A DNA stretch of 18,266 nucleotides, taken from CAWAMR01 sp963783095. GTDB taxonomy: Bacteria; Planctomycetota; Planctomycetia; Gemmatales; Gemmataceae. Below are positions 1 through 6,217 of this stretch, one piece after another; the stretch's first letter is position 1; each line of letters begins with the position of its first letter. The DNA is taken from the NCBI GenBank assembly GCA_963783095.1, contig CAWAMR010000026.1:1-18266 (forward strand), written 5' to 3'. The notes beneath the pieces were generated by a model, which was given only the letters and a program-made list of their open reading frames with translations, was not told where the DNA came from and did not search any database. Both the position numbers and the translations under genes were made by a program.

Positions 1-405
1 GAGAGCAATACAGGCGACCAACGAAGCACCATAGACGTATTGTGAGACTTGTGGCACGCCGGGTTTCCAATTGCCGTAAACCACGAAGCATCCCTCCACG
101 ATCAATTCGTGGCTGGCCCATTCAGCGGCATCCTTGCGAATACCCTTCGATTCGAGCAAATGAATCAGACGTTTGGCAAAGATGAATTTGTTATTCCCGG
201 AAGGAATGACAGGATCGCCAGGTCCACCGGGACTAGTGCTGCAAAATTGATCCCCGTTAACGCAATTGACGGTTTCAGGGATCAGAGCTTTCGCGGCGTC
301 GATCAGTGAACGCTCCGGCTTTACGCGCTGGGGGGTAGTGTTCCAGTGGTACAGCGGGGGTTCATAACGCTCGGCGGAATCGCCGGGTTTAATGAGGATC
401 GGCAT
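1..405 (-). CDS. Unrecognised protein, 5' part only (runs off the left edge)
   Basis: The minus strand is open for 135 codons from an ATG at 405-403 to the window edge, with no stop. The protein starts MPILIKPGDSAERYEPP and contains a Gly/Pro-rich stretch (TSPGGPGDPVIPSG) followed by a more regular helical part (FAKRLIHLLESKG). I do not recognise a family. A GTG five codons upstream (420-418) could also serve as start; the Shine-Dalgarno match is weak (GAGAAAG). The plus-strand ORF 49-309 on top of it has composition typical of a shadow. Its position in the putative island, on the same strand as the HTH and DUF5681-like genes, fits an accessory gene. Whether it is a real gene is moderately supported by the long open frame only. 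Confidence 0.45.
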   Translation of the reverse strand, partial: MPILIKPGDSAERYEPPLYHWNTTPQRVKPERSLIDAAKALIPETVNCVNGDQFCSTSPGGPGDPVIPSGNNKFIFAKRLIHLLESKGIRKDAAEWASHELIVEGCFVVYGNWKPGVPQVSQYVYGASLVACIAL

Positions 406-432
406 GTTGCGCTTTCTCACTCGACTGGGCCA

Positions 433-478
433 GCCGGTCGATGTCGGTGGAGTGAGAGCAACGCCGACATCGACCAGC
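433..478. repeat. Long inverted repeat between divergent genes
   Basis: GGTCGATGTCGG (436-447) and CCGACATCGACC (464-475) are perfect 12-bp reverse complements around a 16-nt loop; the arms extend to 433/478 with one mismatch. It lies between the minus-strand gene starting at 405 and the plus-strand gene starting at 653. No T-run follows on either strand, so it is not a clear intrinsic terminator. It could be a regulator-binding palindrome or a leader hairpin. Confidence 0.6.
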
Positions 479-652
479 TATAAACCGTCCGCTTCGAATC
501 AGACGGCTACCCAATCATCCATAATTCTACCCGTGTTGCTGCACACTTCCAAGTTCGAGCAATTCAACTTTTCGCTTGCCGACATCCCCTTCGGCGCATG
601 GATAATTTCCCATTCCATCTATGGCGGTCTTCTTTATTTTGAGTTCCGGCCC

Positions 653-1396
653 ATGATCCGATTCGCTTGCCCAACTTGTCGAAAGAATCTCGAAACTCCG
701 GATGAACGAGCAGGGGAGAAAATTCCTTGTCCCGGTTGCGGTCAACGTCTGTTGATTCCTCCTCCAATCCAGGTGCGGAACAAAACGGTACTCGGCGAAT
801 ACTTGCCGCCAGCGCCAACGCCTGAACCCCCCAAACAAAGTCAACCAACTGCAACGCTTACCTGTCAGGATTGCGGGCAAGTGTTTGGCGTTTTTCGGGA
901 TCAACTTGGGACTGGCAAACCGCTTCATTGTCCGCATTGTCTAAAACCTTACACGGGGAAACCGCAACCTCCGCCTCCGCCTCCCTTGCCTCCCCCCAGA
1001 GAAGAAGACCGCGTGCAACCAAGGTCTTCGGATGCAAGGAACAGAGACGATGAAGACGATGAAGATCGGCCTCGACGCAAAGCGTCCCGGTATGACGACG
1101 AAGACGATGATGAACGGTCCTCTCGTCGCCGCAAAAGTCGTCGATCCGAGCGTTACGATGATGAGGATGACTACGGGTTTCGTTGTCCCTATTGCCGCTT
1201 CAAGGGCAGACCAATCATCCGACGAAGGGTAGGTGTCGGCGGTTGGATTCTCATGGGAATCATTGTCCTTATTTGCCTTGTCATCGCGCTTTTCACTTGC
1301 GGAATCGGCTTATTACTTACCCCGCTATGCCTACTTGGTCTTCTGATCCGAGAGGACTACCACGTTTGTGGGGAATGCGCGATGAAACTCCCGTGA
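653..1396 (+). CDS. Zinc-ribbon membrane protein with LITAF-like C-terminal domain
   Basis: Protein of 247 residues. Residues 6-29 carry CPTC...CPGC and residues 71-96 CQDC...CPHC, two four-cysteine zinc ribbons of the kind that open many planctomycete proteins. A proline run and then a low-complexity acidic/arginine segment (DDEDDEDRPRRK and similar, about 120-170) follow. The C-terminal 72 residues have CPYC at 178-181, a long hydrophobic stretch at about 196-230, and CGEC at 239-242. This CxxC, membrane insert, CxxC order is that of LITAF-like domains, whose hydrophobic insert sits on the membrane face. The ATG at 653 is chosen because the domain starts there; the in-frame extension upstream to 392 has no protein-like character. 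The Shine-Dalgarno is poor. Function unknown; zinc binding is inferred from the cysteines. The LITAF resemblance is by pattern only. Confidence 0.8.
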   Translation: MIRFACPTCRKNLETPDERAGEKIPCPGCGQRLLIPPPIQVRNKTVLGEYLPPAPTPEPPKQSQPTATLTCQDCGQVFGVFRDQLGTGKPLHCPHCLKPYTGKPQPPPPPPLPPPREEDRVQPRSSDARNRDDEDDEDRPRRKASRYDDEDDDERSSRRRKSRRSERYDDEDDYGFRCPYCRFKGRPIIRRRVGVGGWILMGIIVLICLVIALFTCGIGLLLTPLCLLGLLIREDYHVCGECAMKLP

Positions 1397-1441
1397 AATC
1401 TTCGATCGGTTGATTCAAGCGTCAGGAATTGCCGGATTCCG

Positions 1442-1852
1442 TCAAGAACTCGAAGTGTTCTGGGTGTGTTCTGATTCGTCGGCCTCTAGCTCGGATGCGG
1501 TCGATTCTGATGCTCTTGTTTGATCGCGTAGCTCAAAAACCTCAAGAGCCAGGTCGCAATCAAAGCAATCGGTCAGCACAACTTGACAGGCTTTGAGCCG
1601 GACTCGTGGATCTGGGTCGTTGAGAAGTTTTTGGATTGCAACTACGGCTCGACCGGCAAGACCTTGGTATCCGCGAATCGCTTGCTGGAATTGCCGGTTA
1701 CGAGCGTTTTTTAGGATAGTGGAGAACTCTGGATTGTTGAGCCATCGCCGAATTGTGCTTCGAGCAACCCCTGTTTTGCGATGGACAGCATCGAAGCTTT
1801 TGCACACCAAAAGGGCCTCAATCGCCTCGGCTTGTTTCTTGGTAATCGGCAT
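1442..1852 (-). CDS. Helix-turn-helix protein, terminase-small-subunit/transposase-like
   Basis: Protein of 136 residues. The N-terminal part (about 1-45: KKQAEAIEALLVCKSFDAV, then GVARSTIRRWLNNPEF) is a homeodomain-like helix-turn-helix with the recognition helix around RSTIRRWL. Residues about 46-90 form helices containing GLAGRAVVAIQKLLND and DPRVRLKACQVVL, a HEAT-like pair. The C-terminus is acidic and Ser/Thr-rich. Proteins with this layout resemble phage terminase small subunits and are common next to integrated elements in planctomycetes. It lies 109 nt downstream of the DUF5681-like gene on the same strand, so the two may be co-transcribed. The start ATG at 1852 opens the domain; the nearest purine-rich stretch (AAAGG) is about 12 nt upstream, so initiation is probably weak. 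DNA binding is inferred. Confidence 0.7.
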   Translation of the reverse strand: MPITKKQAEAIEALLVCKSFDAVHRKTGVARSTIRRWLNNPEFSTILKNARNRQFQQAIRGYQGLAGRAVVAIQKLLNDPDPRVRLKACQVVLTDCFDCDLALEVFELRDQTRASESTASELEADESEHTQNTSSS

Positions 1853-1961
1853 GAAATTGGAGCCTTTCGGAGCATTTTGGAGCGACTTGGCGACTCCGGA
1901 AAGTGTTCATAATTGTTCACGTTTGTCATCGCGACAAGGTTGCTTTCGTCGCTTTCAGAAA

Positions 1962-2543
1962 TCACTTGTGATCGATCCGGTGTTGACGTTCTTGAAAAAA
2001 CCTCTTTATCTGGTCAATAGCTTGATCGGGTGTTCCGTCCGTCGGTTTCACCAAATCTAATTCATCTTTCGGCGCAAACGCTTCCAAGGCTACCCGCACG
2101 ATTTGAACAGCAATAGCCGGCGACATACCATCGAGCGCGGCCCGTATCGCCTCGGTTCTCGTTGGGGATTGATCGATCAGCTTCCATTCTTCGAGGTCCA
2201 GGCGGTCAGGATCGACGGCAGGGGCCGGCTGTCCGATGGTATAAGCAAGAACCAGCTTGGCAGCGTTGATATTTCCATGCGAAGCCATTTCGATTAGGCG
2301 GGCTACCATCTTCGTCAACTTCTCTTCGGTCAGTGCGTTCAAGAATGCGGTTCGGAGAACGGCCACTTTTCGGGCGTGCGGGTTTCCCCGGCCCAGCCGA
2401 TTCCCGGCAGTGAATTTCCCGCCAGCGTCGCGGCCCGTCGAACCGTCAACTAACGGTTTCGACGGTTCGGGTTCAGCAACCGGTTTTGCAGTTCCGTTCA
2501 GGCGGTTATGTGTCCCGTTTGCCGATTCGTGCAACGTGTTCAT
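1962..2543 (-). CDS. DUF5681-like protein of integrated elements
   Basis: Protein of 193 residues. After a polar N-terminus come GGKFTAGNRLGRGNPHARKV (about 41-60) and a helical segment with LRTAFLNALTEEKLTKMV and GNINAAKLVLAYTIGQP. This is the pattern of DUF5681-type proteins (GNP...R...LR.AF..A...E....I....A..GN..AAK..L.Y..G), which travel with prophages and integrated elements and may be packaging or DNA-processing accessory proteins; the biochemical role is unknown. A good Shine-Dalgarno (AAGGGG, 8 nt before the ATG at 2543) supports the start. The C-terminal third is mixed helix with no motif I know. It precedes the HTH gene on the same strand. Confidence 0.75.
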   Translation of the reverse strand: MNTLHESANGTHNRLNGTAKPVAEPEPSKPLVDGSTGRDAGGKFTAGNRLGRGNPHARKVAVLRTAFLNALTEEKLTKMVARLIEMASHGNINAAKLVLAYTIGQPAPAVDPDRLDLEEWKLIDQSPTRTEAIRAALDGMSPAIAVQIVRVALEAFAPKDELDLVKPTDGTPDQAIDQIKRFFQERQHRIDHK

Positions 2544-2645
2544 TCGATTACCCCTTCAATGTTCGAGGTTGCCGGAATCTGGGTAGTGTTGCAGATGCCG
2601 CGATCAAAATTCGTCGCATAAGACTTCTGCCGGTTCTTAATGTCG

Positions 2646-2831
2646 TCAACTGCAAACCGCAAGAAGAAACACCAATCCGGCGGCCAACGTCAATACCGTC
2701 AGCCCAAAAACGCAACCCAATCTTTTCACTGCTGGCGGAAGGTGTCCCAAGGCAGGGGTTTTCGGCGACCGAAGCAGAGAACTCAGCAAGATACAAGCAA
2801 GTACACTAAAGAGGAACAAGAAGACTTCCAT
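2646..2831 (-). CDS. Small membrane protein, two hydrophobic helices
   Basis: Protein of 61 residues, starting MEVFLFLFSVLACILLSSLL. It has a hydrophobic helix at about residues 3-20, a short basic/proline loop, and a second helix at about 37-58 (GCVFGLTVLTLAAGLVFLLA). The ATG at 2831 is preceded by GAGG with 6 nt spacing; a TTG further upstream is possible but has no better signal. It lies about 100 nt upstream of the DUF5681-like gene on the same strand. I know no family for it. Two membrane helices in 61 residues with a ribosome-binding site make it plausible, but it could still be a chance ORF. Confidence 0.45.
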   Translation of the reverse strand: MEVFLFLFSVLACILLSSLLRSPKTPALGHLPPAVKRLGCVFGLTVLTLAAGLVFLLAVCS

Positions 2832-2947
2832 GCTCGGCCTCAACTGTGATGCATACGCCGGCGGTTCTGCGTCAGCCTGCGGTCTCTTATATCATACTCC
2901 AAAGCAACTGAAACAAACGAAGGTGAAATCTGTAAGAACGGTGAAAG

Positions 2948-2979
2948 CCCTCCCACGCGGCTTGTTTGCTATGGGAGGG
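2948..2979 (-). terminator. Hairpin downstream of the 69-codon ORF
   Basis: CCCTCCCA (2948-2955) and TGGGAGGG (2972-2979) pair perfectly around a 16-nt loop. Read on the minus strand the hairpin lies 14 nt beyond the stop at 2993 and is followed by GCTTTC, a poor U-tract. It is probably the transcript end of the ORF at 2993-3202. Confidence 0.45.
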
Positions 2980-2992
2980 ATTTGCGTCGCGG

Positions 2993-3202
2993 TCATCGCT
3001 CGGCGGTCTTCACCAGTGCCAAAATCGCGGCCCGTATTGGTTCGGACAAATTCGGCCATAACTCGACTACGCGGGCAAGTTCGGGATCGGCAATTCCCCC
3101 TTCGCTCTCTCCGCTACTACAGCCGGCACTACAGCACGAATCGGAAATTGACGTAAGTTCTTGATCGGCTTTAGACTTGGAATGCGGGCCAGAGAGACTC
3201 AT
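2993..3202 (-). pseudogene. 69-codon ORF starting inside the att site; possible integrase C-terminal remnant
   Basis: The ORF starts at an ATG that is the reverse complement of the CAT anticodon of the tRNA fragment, so its 5' end overlaps the attachment site. The middle is Cys/Ser/Gly-rich (CCSAGCSSGE). The C-terminal part, DPELARVVELWPNLSEPIRA followed by AILALVKTAER, resembles the tail I associate with planctomycete tyrosine recombinases encoded in such islands, but the catalytic domain (R...HxxR...Y) is absent. There is no clear Shine-Dalgarno in the tRNA-derived sequence before the ATG, although the frame is open for a further stretch upstream until a TGA. Most likely a remnant or a very short element gene whose start region depends on the integration site. 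The family link is from memory and is uncertain. Confidence 0.35.
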
Positions 3203-3239
3203 AATCCCTTGGTTCTCGGTTCGAATCCGAGCAGGCCCA
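3196..3239 (+). other. att site: 3' half of elongator tRNA-Met(CAT)
   Basis: The sequence holds an anticodon loop CTCATAA (3198-3204, anticodon CAT at 3200-3202), the 3' side of the anticodon stem TCCCT (3205-3209), a 5-nt variable loop, a perfect T-arm CTCGG-TTCGAAT-CCGAG (3215-3231), then the acceptor strand CAGGCCC and discriminator A (3232-3239). CCA is not encoded. The CTCATAA loop is typical of elongator tRNA-Met. No D-arm or 5' acceptor strand GGGCCTG is found at the right distance on the left, so this is a partial copy. Such 3' fragments are the duplicated core left by integration. Confidence 0.75.
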
Positions 3240-3416
3240 TTGGTCTTAACTCACTGCCGAATCGTATTTTACGATTACCTTTCAATTGATTGTGAGTGCG
3301 GTTGGAACCCTTGCAAAATCGGTTTCCAATTTCGGCAATCCCACGTCGATCATCGACCAGGTTCGCATCAAGGTCTTCATGGCAATCCGCCTTAACGAAA
3401 TTACCTCAGGCAAATT

Positions 3417-4082
3417 CTATTGAACCAGCGATACTCGCCGAGTATCAATTTCCATCTTGCCGCGCAGGTCCGCGAAGTAAGCAGTCAACTCCTTGGCATC
3501 TTTCACTTTCCCGCTCGAACAACTTCCTGTGGAACAGCCACCCCCGCCGCTTCCGCATGATGAACAACCTCCGGAACCACACCCAGCTTCGCCGCATCCT
3601 GCCTTCTCCTTTTCAGGAATTGCCGTGAGATCGAGCAGAAGAACTTGTAAGGAATGTCGTGTCGATAATTCCTCGAACAAAGGGGTCGCATCGCATTCGC
3701 CCCAACGAATCGCCTGAAGTATCGCATGTTCGCCGTCGAGAAGGATTTCACCGTCGAGAATGGTCAGCGGCCAGGCGCCGCTCTCGGCGAGACGGTGCGA
3801 ATCGTCGAGCAGTAGTTGAGTTCGCAGCGTAAGTTGTTTGAGTCGGTTTGCATCTTCGGAAGTGGAGCCTCGGAGCAATTCGCCGCTTGGCACAGGTTCA
3901 ATGAACGAGGCGAATCGTTTCGTGGCTTGCTCGAGAATCGTGCCGATTTCCAGGCCCCGAACCGTTTGCACCACAACCCTGTCGCCACGTTGAAACGCTC
4001 GCTCCGAGCGATTGCGGAAACGGCCAAGGAACCCGCCTTGGCCGTACTGAATTACATATTCTTCCAGAGCTTCAGACATCAT
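3417..4082 (-). CDS. PSP1-domain protein with Cys/Gly-rich segment
   Basis: Protein of 221 residues. The N-terminal half (EYVIQYGQGGFLGRFRNRSE, then RGDRVVVQTVRGLEIGTILE) matches the PSP1 C-terminal domain family that includes Bacillus YaaT, a cytoplasmic regulatory/scaffold protein. Near residues 160-193 there is a segment with eight cysteines spaced by Gly and Ser (CGEAGCGSGGCSSCGSGG...CSTGSCSSG), which could bind a metal or iron-sulfur centre, although this is inference. A helical tail closes the protein. The ATG at 4082 overlaps the stop of the TPR-YggX gene (ATGA), indicating translational coupling; a second ATG follows immediately. Its place beside a YggX-like iron protein suggests a shared role in metal or redox homeostasis. 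Confidence 0.8.
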   Translation of the reverse strand: MMSEALEEYVIQYGQGGFLGRFRNRSERAFQRGDRVVVQTVRGLEIGTILEQATKRFASFIEPVPSGELLRGSTSEDANRLKQLTLRTQLLLDDSHRLAESGAWPLTILDGEILLDGEHAILQAIRWGECDATPLFEELSTRHSLQVLLLDLTAIPEKEKAGCGEAGCGSGGCSSCGSGGGGCSTGSCSSGKVKDAKELTAYFADLRGKMEIDTRRVSLVQ

Positions 4083-4705
4083 AGTTGCGCCGTTTCTTCA
4101 TCGAAACCGAAAAAGCCGCGCATGTACTTGTCGTACTCTTCCTGCCCGAACTCGGTACTTAAATCAATGCGCAGCTCGTTGATTACCTTGATACTGAAGT
4201 TGCGAAGCCAGTCGGTCCAACAGTCCGCACAGATCGTGCGATAAATCCGTTCGCCGATCGCATCAGGCACCGGCGGCGCGGGCAATTGACGGGCGTTTTT
4301 CCCAGCTGCACAGGTTGGACGTTCGCAGCGAAAGCCCGTTCCCGGACCTTCGTCAACGACCGGCTTCGCCGATTCCGGGATCGGTTCACCCAGTTCCTTG
4401 AGCAGCTTACCCATCTCGTCGCGGGGCATCTTGTCGCCGCGCTCATCCGCAAGTTTCCAGCCGTTCGTGAGAACCTCGACGGCTTCCGAGCGCCGGCCGA
4501 GTTTGATCAAACAGGTTCCCAGCAACTGATAGACCTTCGAGAACTGCGGGCTGAGTTCGAGTGTGCGCCGAAACGAACCTACCGCCGGTTCGAACTCGGC
4601 TGCCTCCATGAGCAACTGGCCCAGACGGAAATGGCCCAATTCGTTATCCGGATCGTCGGCGGCCATCTTGCGAAATTGGGCGATACGCTCTTGCAGTTGG
4701 CTCAT
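4079..4705 (-). CDS. TPR protein fused to a YggX-like Fe(2+)-trafficking domain
   Basis: Protein of 208 residues. Residues about 1-100 are TPR helices (ELGHFRLGQLLMEAAEFEPA, SFRRTLELSPQFSKVYQLLG, LIKLGRRSEAVEVL). The C-terminal part, from about 125, resembles the small YggX family, which protects iron-sulfur proteins from oxidative damage and is implicated in Fe(II) handling: a Cys near the start (FRCERPTC), a Pro-rich linker, GERIYRTI...CWTDWL, then VINELRIDLST and a terminal FFGFDEE, all in the order of YggX (G.RIY..ISKEAW..W...QTMLINE..LN). YggX itself is about 90 residues and stands alone. The gene starts 50 nt after the Ig-like secreted gene and overlaps the PSP1 gene by 4 nt, so it sits in a three-gene run. 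The Shine-Dalgarno is weak. Confidence 0.8.
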   Translation of the reverse strand: MSQLQERIAQFRKMAADDPDNELGHFRLGQLLMEAAEFEPAVGSFRRTLELSPQFSKVYQLLGTCLIKLGRRSEAVEVLTNGWKLADERGDKMPRDEMGKLLKELGEPIPESAKPVVDEGPGTGFRCERPTCAAGKNARQLPAPPVPDAIGERIYRTICADCWTDWLRNFSIKVINELRIDLSTEFGQEEYDKYMRGFFGFDEETAQL

Positions 4706-4754
4706 GGAGATGTCTCGGCGAAAGTTCGGATGACCGTCGTCTTCCTGGATTCGG

Positions 4755-5561
4755 TTATTTACTCGAAGGCAGCACCTTGATCGGCAACACCACCTTCGAG
4801 GTTTGTTTAGCGAGTTTATCGACGGCCTTCAACTCAACCGTAAAATCCCCGGCCCGGTTCATGGGCAACAGGAACACCAGCGGCGTTCCGATATCCAGTT
4901 CATCGACACCCTTATCGATGGTATAGCTCGTGGGTTTGGGCAGCGTGGGTTTCCCATCCGCCCCATAAACGATCATCTCGACATCAATGTTCGGCTGTTT
5001 TGTGGTCGCGTCCCGCATAAACGCAAAGGTCGAGAAATGGACGAAGATGGACTGACCTGCAACGCCAAGCGCTGGGGCGGGAATCTTGGCCTCGCGATCC
5101 GCAGTTGTGAATACCTGCACAAGGCCGAAGTTTTTGGGAAGAACACTGAACTTGTGTTCCAAAATCTGCGACGATTTTGTGGCGCGATCGGTAACCGTTA
5201 CTCGACAGGTATAGGCTCCTGCTTCCTGATCGGTGGCAATGGTGATAAATGCTCGCGCGGGCAGAGTGCTGCCGCCGAGCGGCAAGAAGTCTTCGCGTTC
5301 CTGAGGATCTTGCTTGAAGATTTTCTGCCCTTTGGAGTTGACGACTTCCATGCCCATGCTGTACTTGACCCTGCCTCTTTCATCGACGGTGATGCCATCA
5401 ATGTCGAAGGCGACGAAATAGATGTCGCCCGGCAGGAATTTGGTATCGGGACGAATGGCCCCGAGTTCGCCATAGGTTACGCGGGCATTACTCAATTTGA
5501 TGCCGGCGGCTTGCCCAGGGGCGATGCCAAGGGCAGCGACAAATGCAAGTGAGGTCCACAT
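4755..5561 (-). CDS. Secreted protein of unknown function with Ig-like strands
   Basis: Protein of 268 residues. It starts with a signal peptide (MWTSLAFVAALGIAPGQAAG, cleavage likely after AQA/QAA), followed by a beta-rich protein in two or three repeats of alternating strands (ARVTYGELGAIRPDTKFLPG, AGAYTCRVTVTDRATKSSQ, AGDFTVELKAVDKLAKQTSK). Only one Cys occurs in the mature part. The ATG at 5561 is chosen over the upstream in-frame extension to 5597 because the signal peptide starts there and AAAGGA lies about 11 nt before it. It resembles uncharacterised planctomycete exported proteins; no enzyme motif is visible. It is the first gene of the run with TPR-YggX (49-nt gap) and PSP1. Confidence 0.75.
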   Translation of the reverse strand: MWTSLAFVAALGIAPGQAAGIKLSNARVTYGELGAIRPDTKFLPGDIYFVAFDIDGITVDERGRVKYSMGMEVVNSKGQKIFKQDPQEREDFLPLGGSTLPARAFITIATDQEAGAYTCRVTVTDRATKSSQILEHKFSVLPKNFGLVQVFTTADREAKIPAPALGVAGQSIFVHFSTFAFMRDATTKQPNIDVEMIVYGADGKPTLPKPTSYTIDKGVDELDIGTPLVFLLPMNRAGDFTVELKAVDKLAKQTSKVVLPIKVLPSSK

Positions 5562-5728
5562 AGTCGTAGAAGTCCTTTCGCAAGTAAAATCGGTCAACAG
5601 GATTGCTTCCGGTATTGTGCCGACTCTATCGTTAGGATGCCAGAGGAGATTTCAATTCTTCTGATGTTTGTAGAAACGAACTTGAGGGAGAATTGTTGGC
5701 GCGGGTCTACCTTTCTTCACGAAAAAGC

Positions 5729-5757
5729 TTGAGTTTCTAAAAATCACCCAGTATGAT
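5729..5757 (+). promoter_or_regulatory. Sigma-70-like promoter for the candidate RNA at 5764
   Basis: TTGAGT (5729-5734), a 17-nt spacer and TATGAT (5752-5757) are close to the TTGACA-N17-TATAAT consensus. The predicted start is at about 5764, a few bases before the first hairpin of the structured region. No convincing coding gene follows. Confidence 0.55.
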
Positions 5758-5763
5758 TCCAAT

Positions 5764-5980
5764 ATGGGTCGTGTTAACGTAACACGATGGGCAGAGGCCC
5801 GCGACGTTCCGCATACCAGGGACGAACCGGGGAGTCCTTTGTGAAAGGAGGTGGTCCCGTGAGTAGTAGTGGTAACCAAGAGGTGCGGCTGCCTTGAAGC
5901 CGCTGACGAGTTGCGTCAGCGCAGCCGCCCATTCATATGAGAAGACTTCGGCATCGATCGATGCCGGGGTCTTCTTTTCT
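5764..5980 (+). ncRNA. Candidate small structured RNA with own promoter and terminator
   Basis: About 215 nt between a good promoter and an intrinsic terminator, holding five stems: TCGTGTTA-ACG-TAACACGA (5769-5787), GGGC-AGAG-GCCC (5789-5800), GGGAC...GTCCC (5819-5858) enclosing TCCTTT-GTG-AAAGGA (5835-5849), GCGGCTGC...GCAGCCGC (5885-5928) enclosing GCTGACG...CGTCAGC, and the terminator (5940-5975). The 5' arm GCGGC at 5885 can instead pair with GCCGC at 5898-5902, an alternative fold. A 36-codon ORF from ATG 5787 with a GGAGG-GTG pair near its end (5847-5861) lies inside, so a leader peptide is possible. It matches none of 6S, SRP, tmRNA or RNase P motifs that I can recognise. It could also act as a long leader for the PDZ gene at 6218. 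Confidence 0.5.
5940..5979 (+). terminator. Intrinsic terminator of the candidate RNA
   Basis: AGAAGAC (5940-5946) pairs with GTCTTCT (5969-5975) and, inside, CGGCATCGATCGATGCCG (5949-5966) is a perfect palindrome. TTT-C-T follows. Read on the minus strand the hairpin has an A-rich but no T-rich tail, so it works best on the plus strand. Confidence 0.65.
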
Positions 5981-6217
5981 TGCCGGATATTTTCGGGCAC
6001 CGTCATGGGCCTGTCGATTGTGTCGAGTAGGACTGCAATAATATTCCTGGCTTGAGTCAAAATCATTTTTCCTGGAGCATCGATTCACCTTTTCCATCTG
6101 TTTCTCCGAGAAAGAAACAGAGTAACCGGAATCTTGCGCAATCCCATTGCATCTTTGAAGACGTAAAGCGATTTCCGGGTTGCCAAACAATACTCATTCT
6201 GTGAGAGGTGTTTCGCG

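Larger units (their letters stand above)
1..3239. mobile_element. Right end of a genomic island integrated at tRNA-Met (partial)
   Basis: The right boundary is a 3' half of an elongator tRNA-Met at 3196-3239 without a recognisable 5' half, the classical trace left when an element integrates into the 3' end of a tRNA gene. Because the fragment reads on the plus strand, the element should extend leftwards to a reconstituted, intact tRNA-Met beyond the window. The cargo fits an accessory region: an HTH protein resembling phage terminase small subunits, a DUF5681-like protein, small ORFs and an unrecognised partial gene. No integrase domain is visible in the window, so it must lie to the left or be lost. 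The left boundary is unknown. The island call is an inference from the att-like fragment plus gene content. Confidence 0.55.

Noticed and set aside
49..309. Plus-strand ORF of 86 codons at the left edge
   Set aside because: It lies opposite a minus-strand frame open for 135 codons with its own ATG, and has no recognisable domain or ribosome-binding site.
5902..5908. CTGACGA, matching the CUGANGA box of a hammerhead ribozyme
   Set aside because: The GAAA box and a suitable cleavage site at the right distance are missing, and the bases are better explained by the GCTGACG/CGTCAGC stem.
5737..6066. Minus-strand ORF of 109 codons with AGGA before its ATG
   Set aside because: It runs antisense through all five hairpins, the terminator and most of the candidate RNA; its second half has no protein-like composition. 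The first half is less clearly non-coding, so this is a preference and not a certainty.
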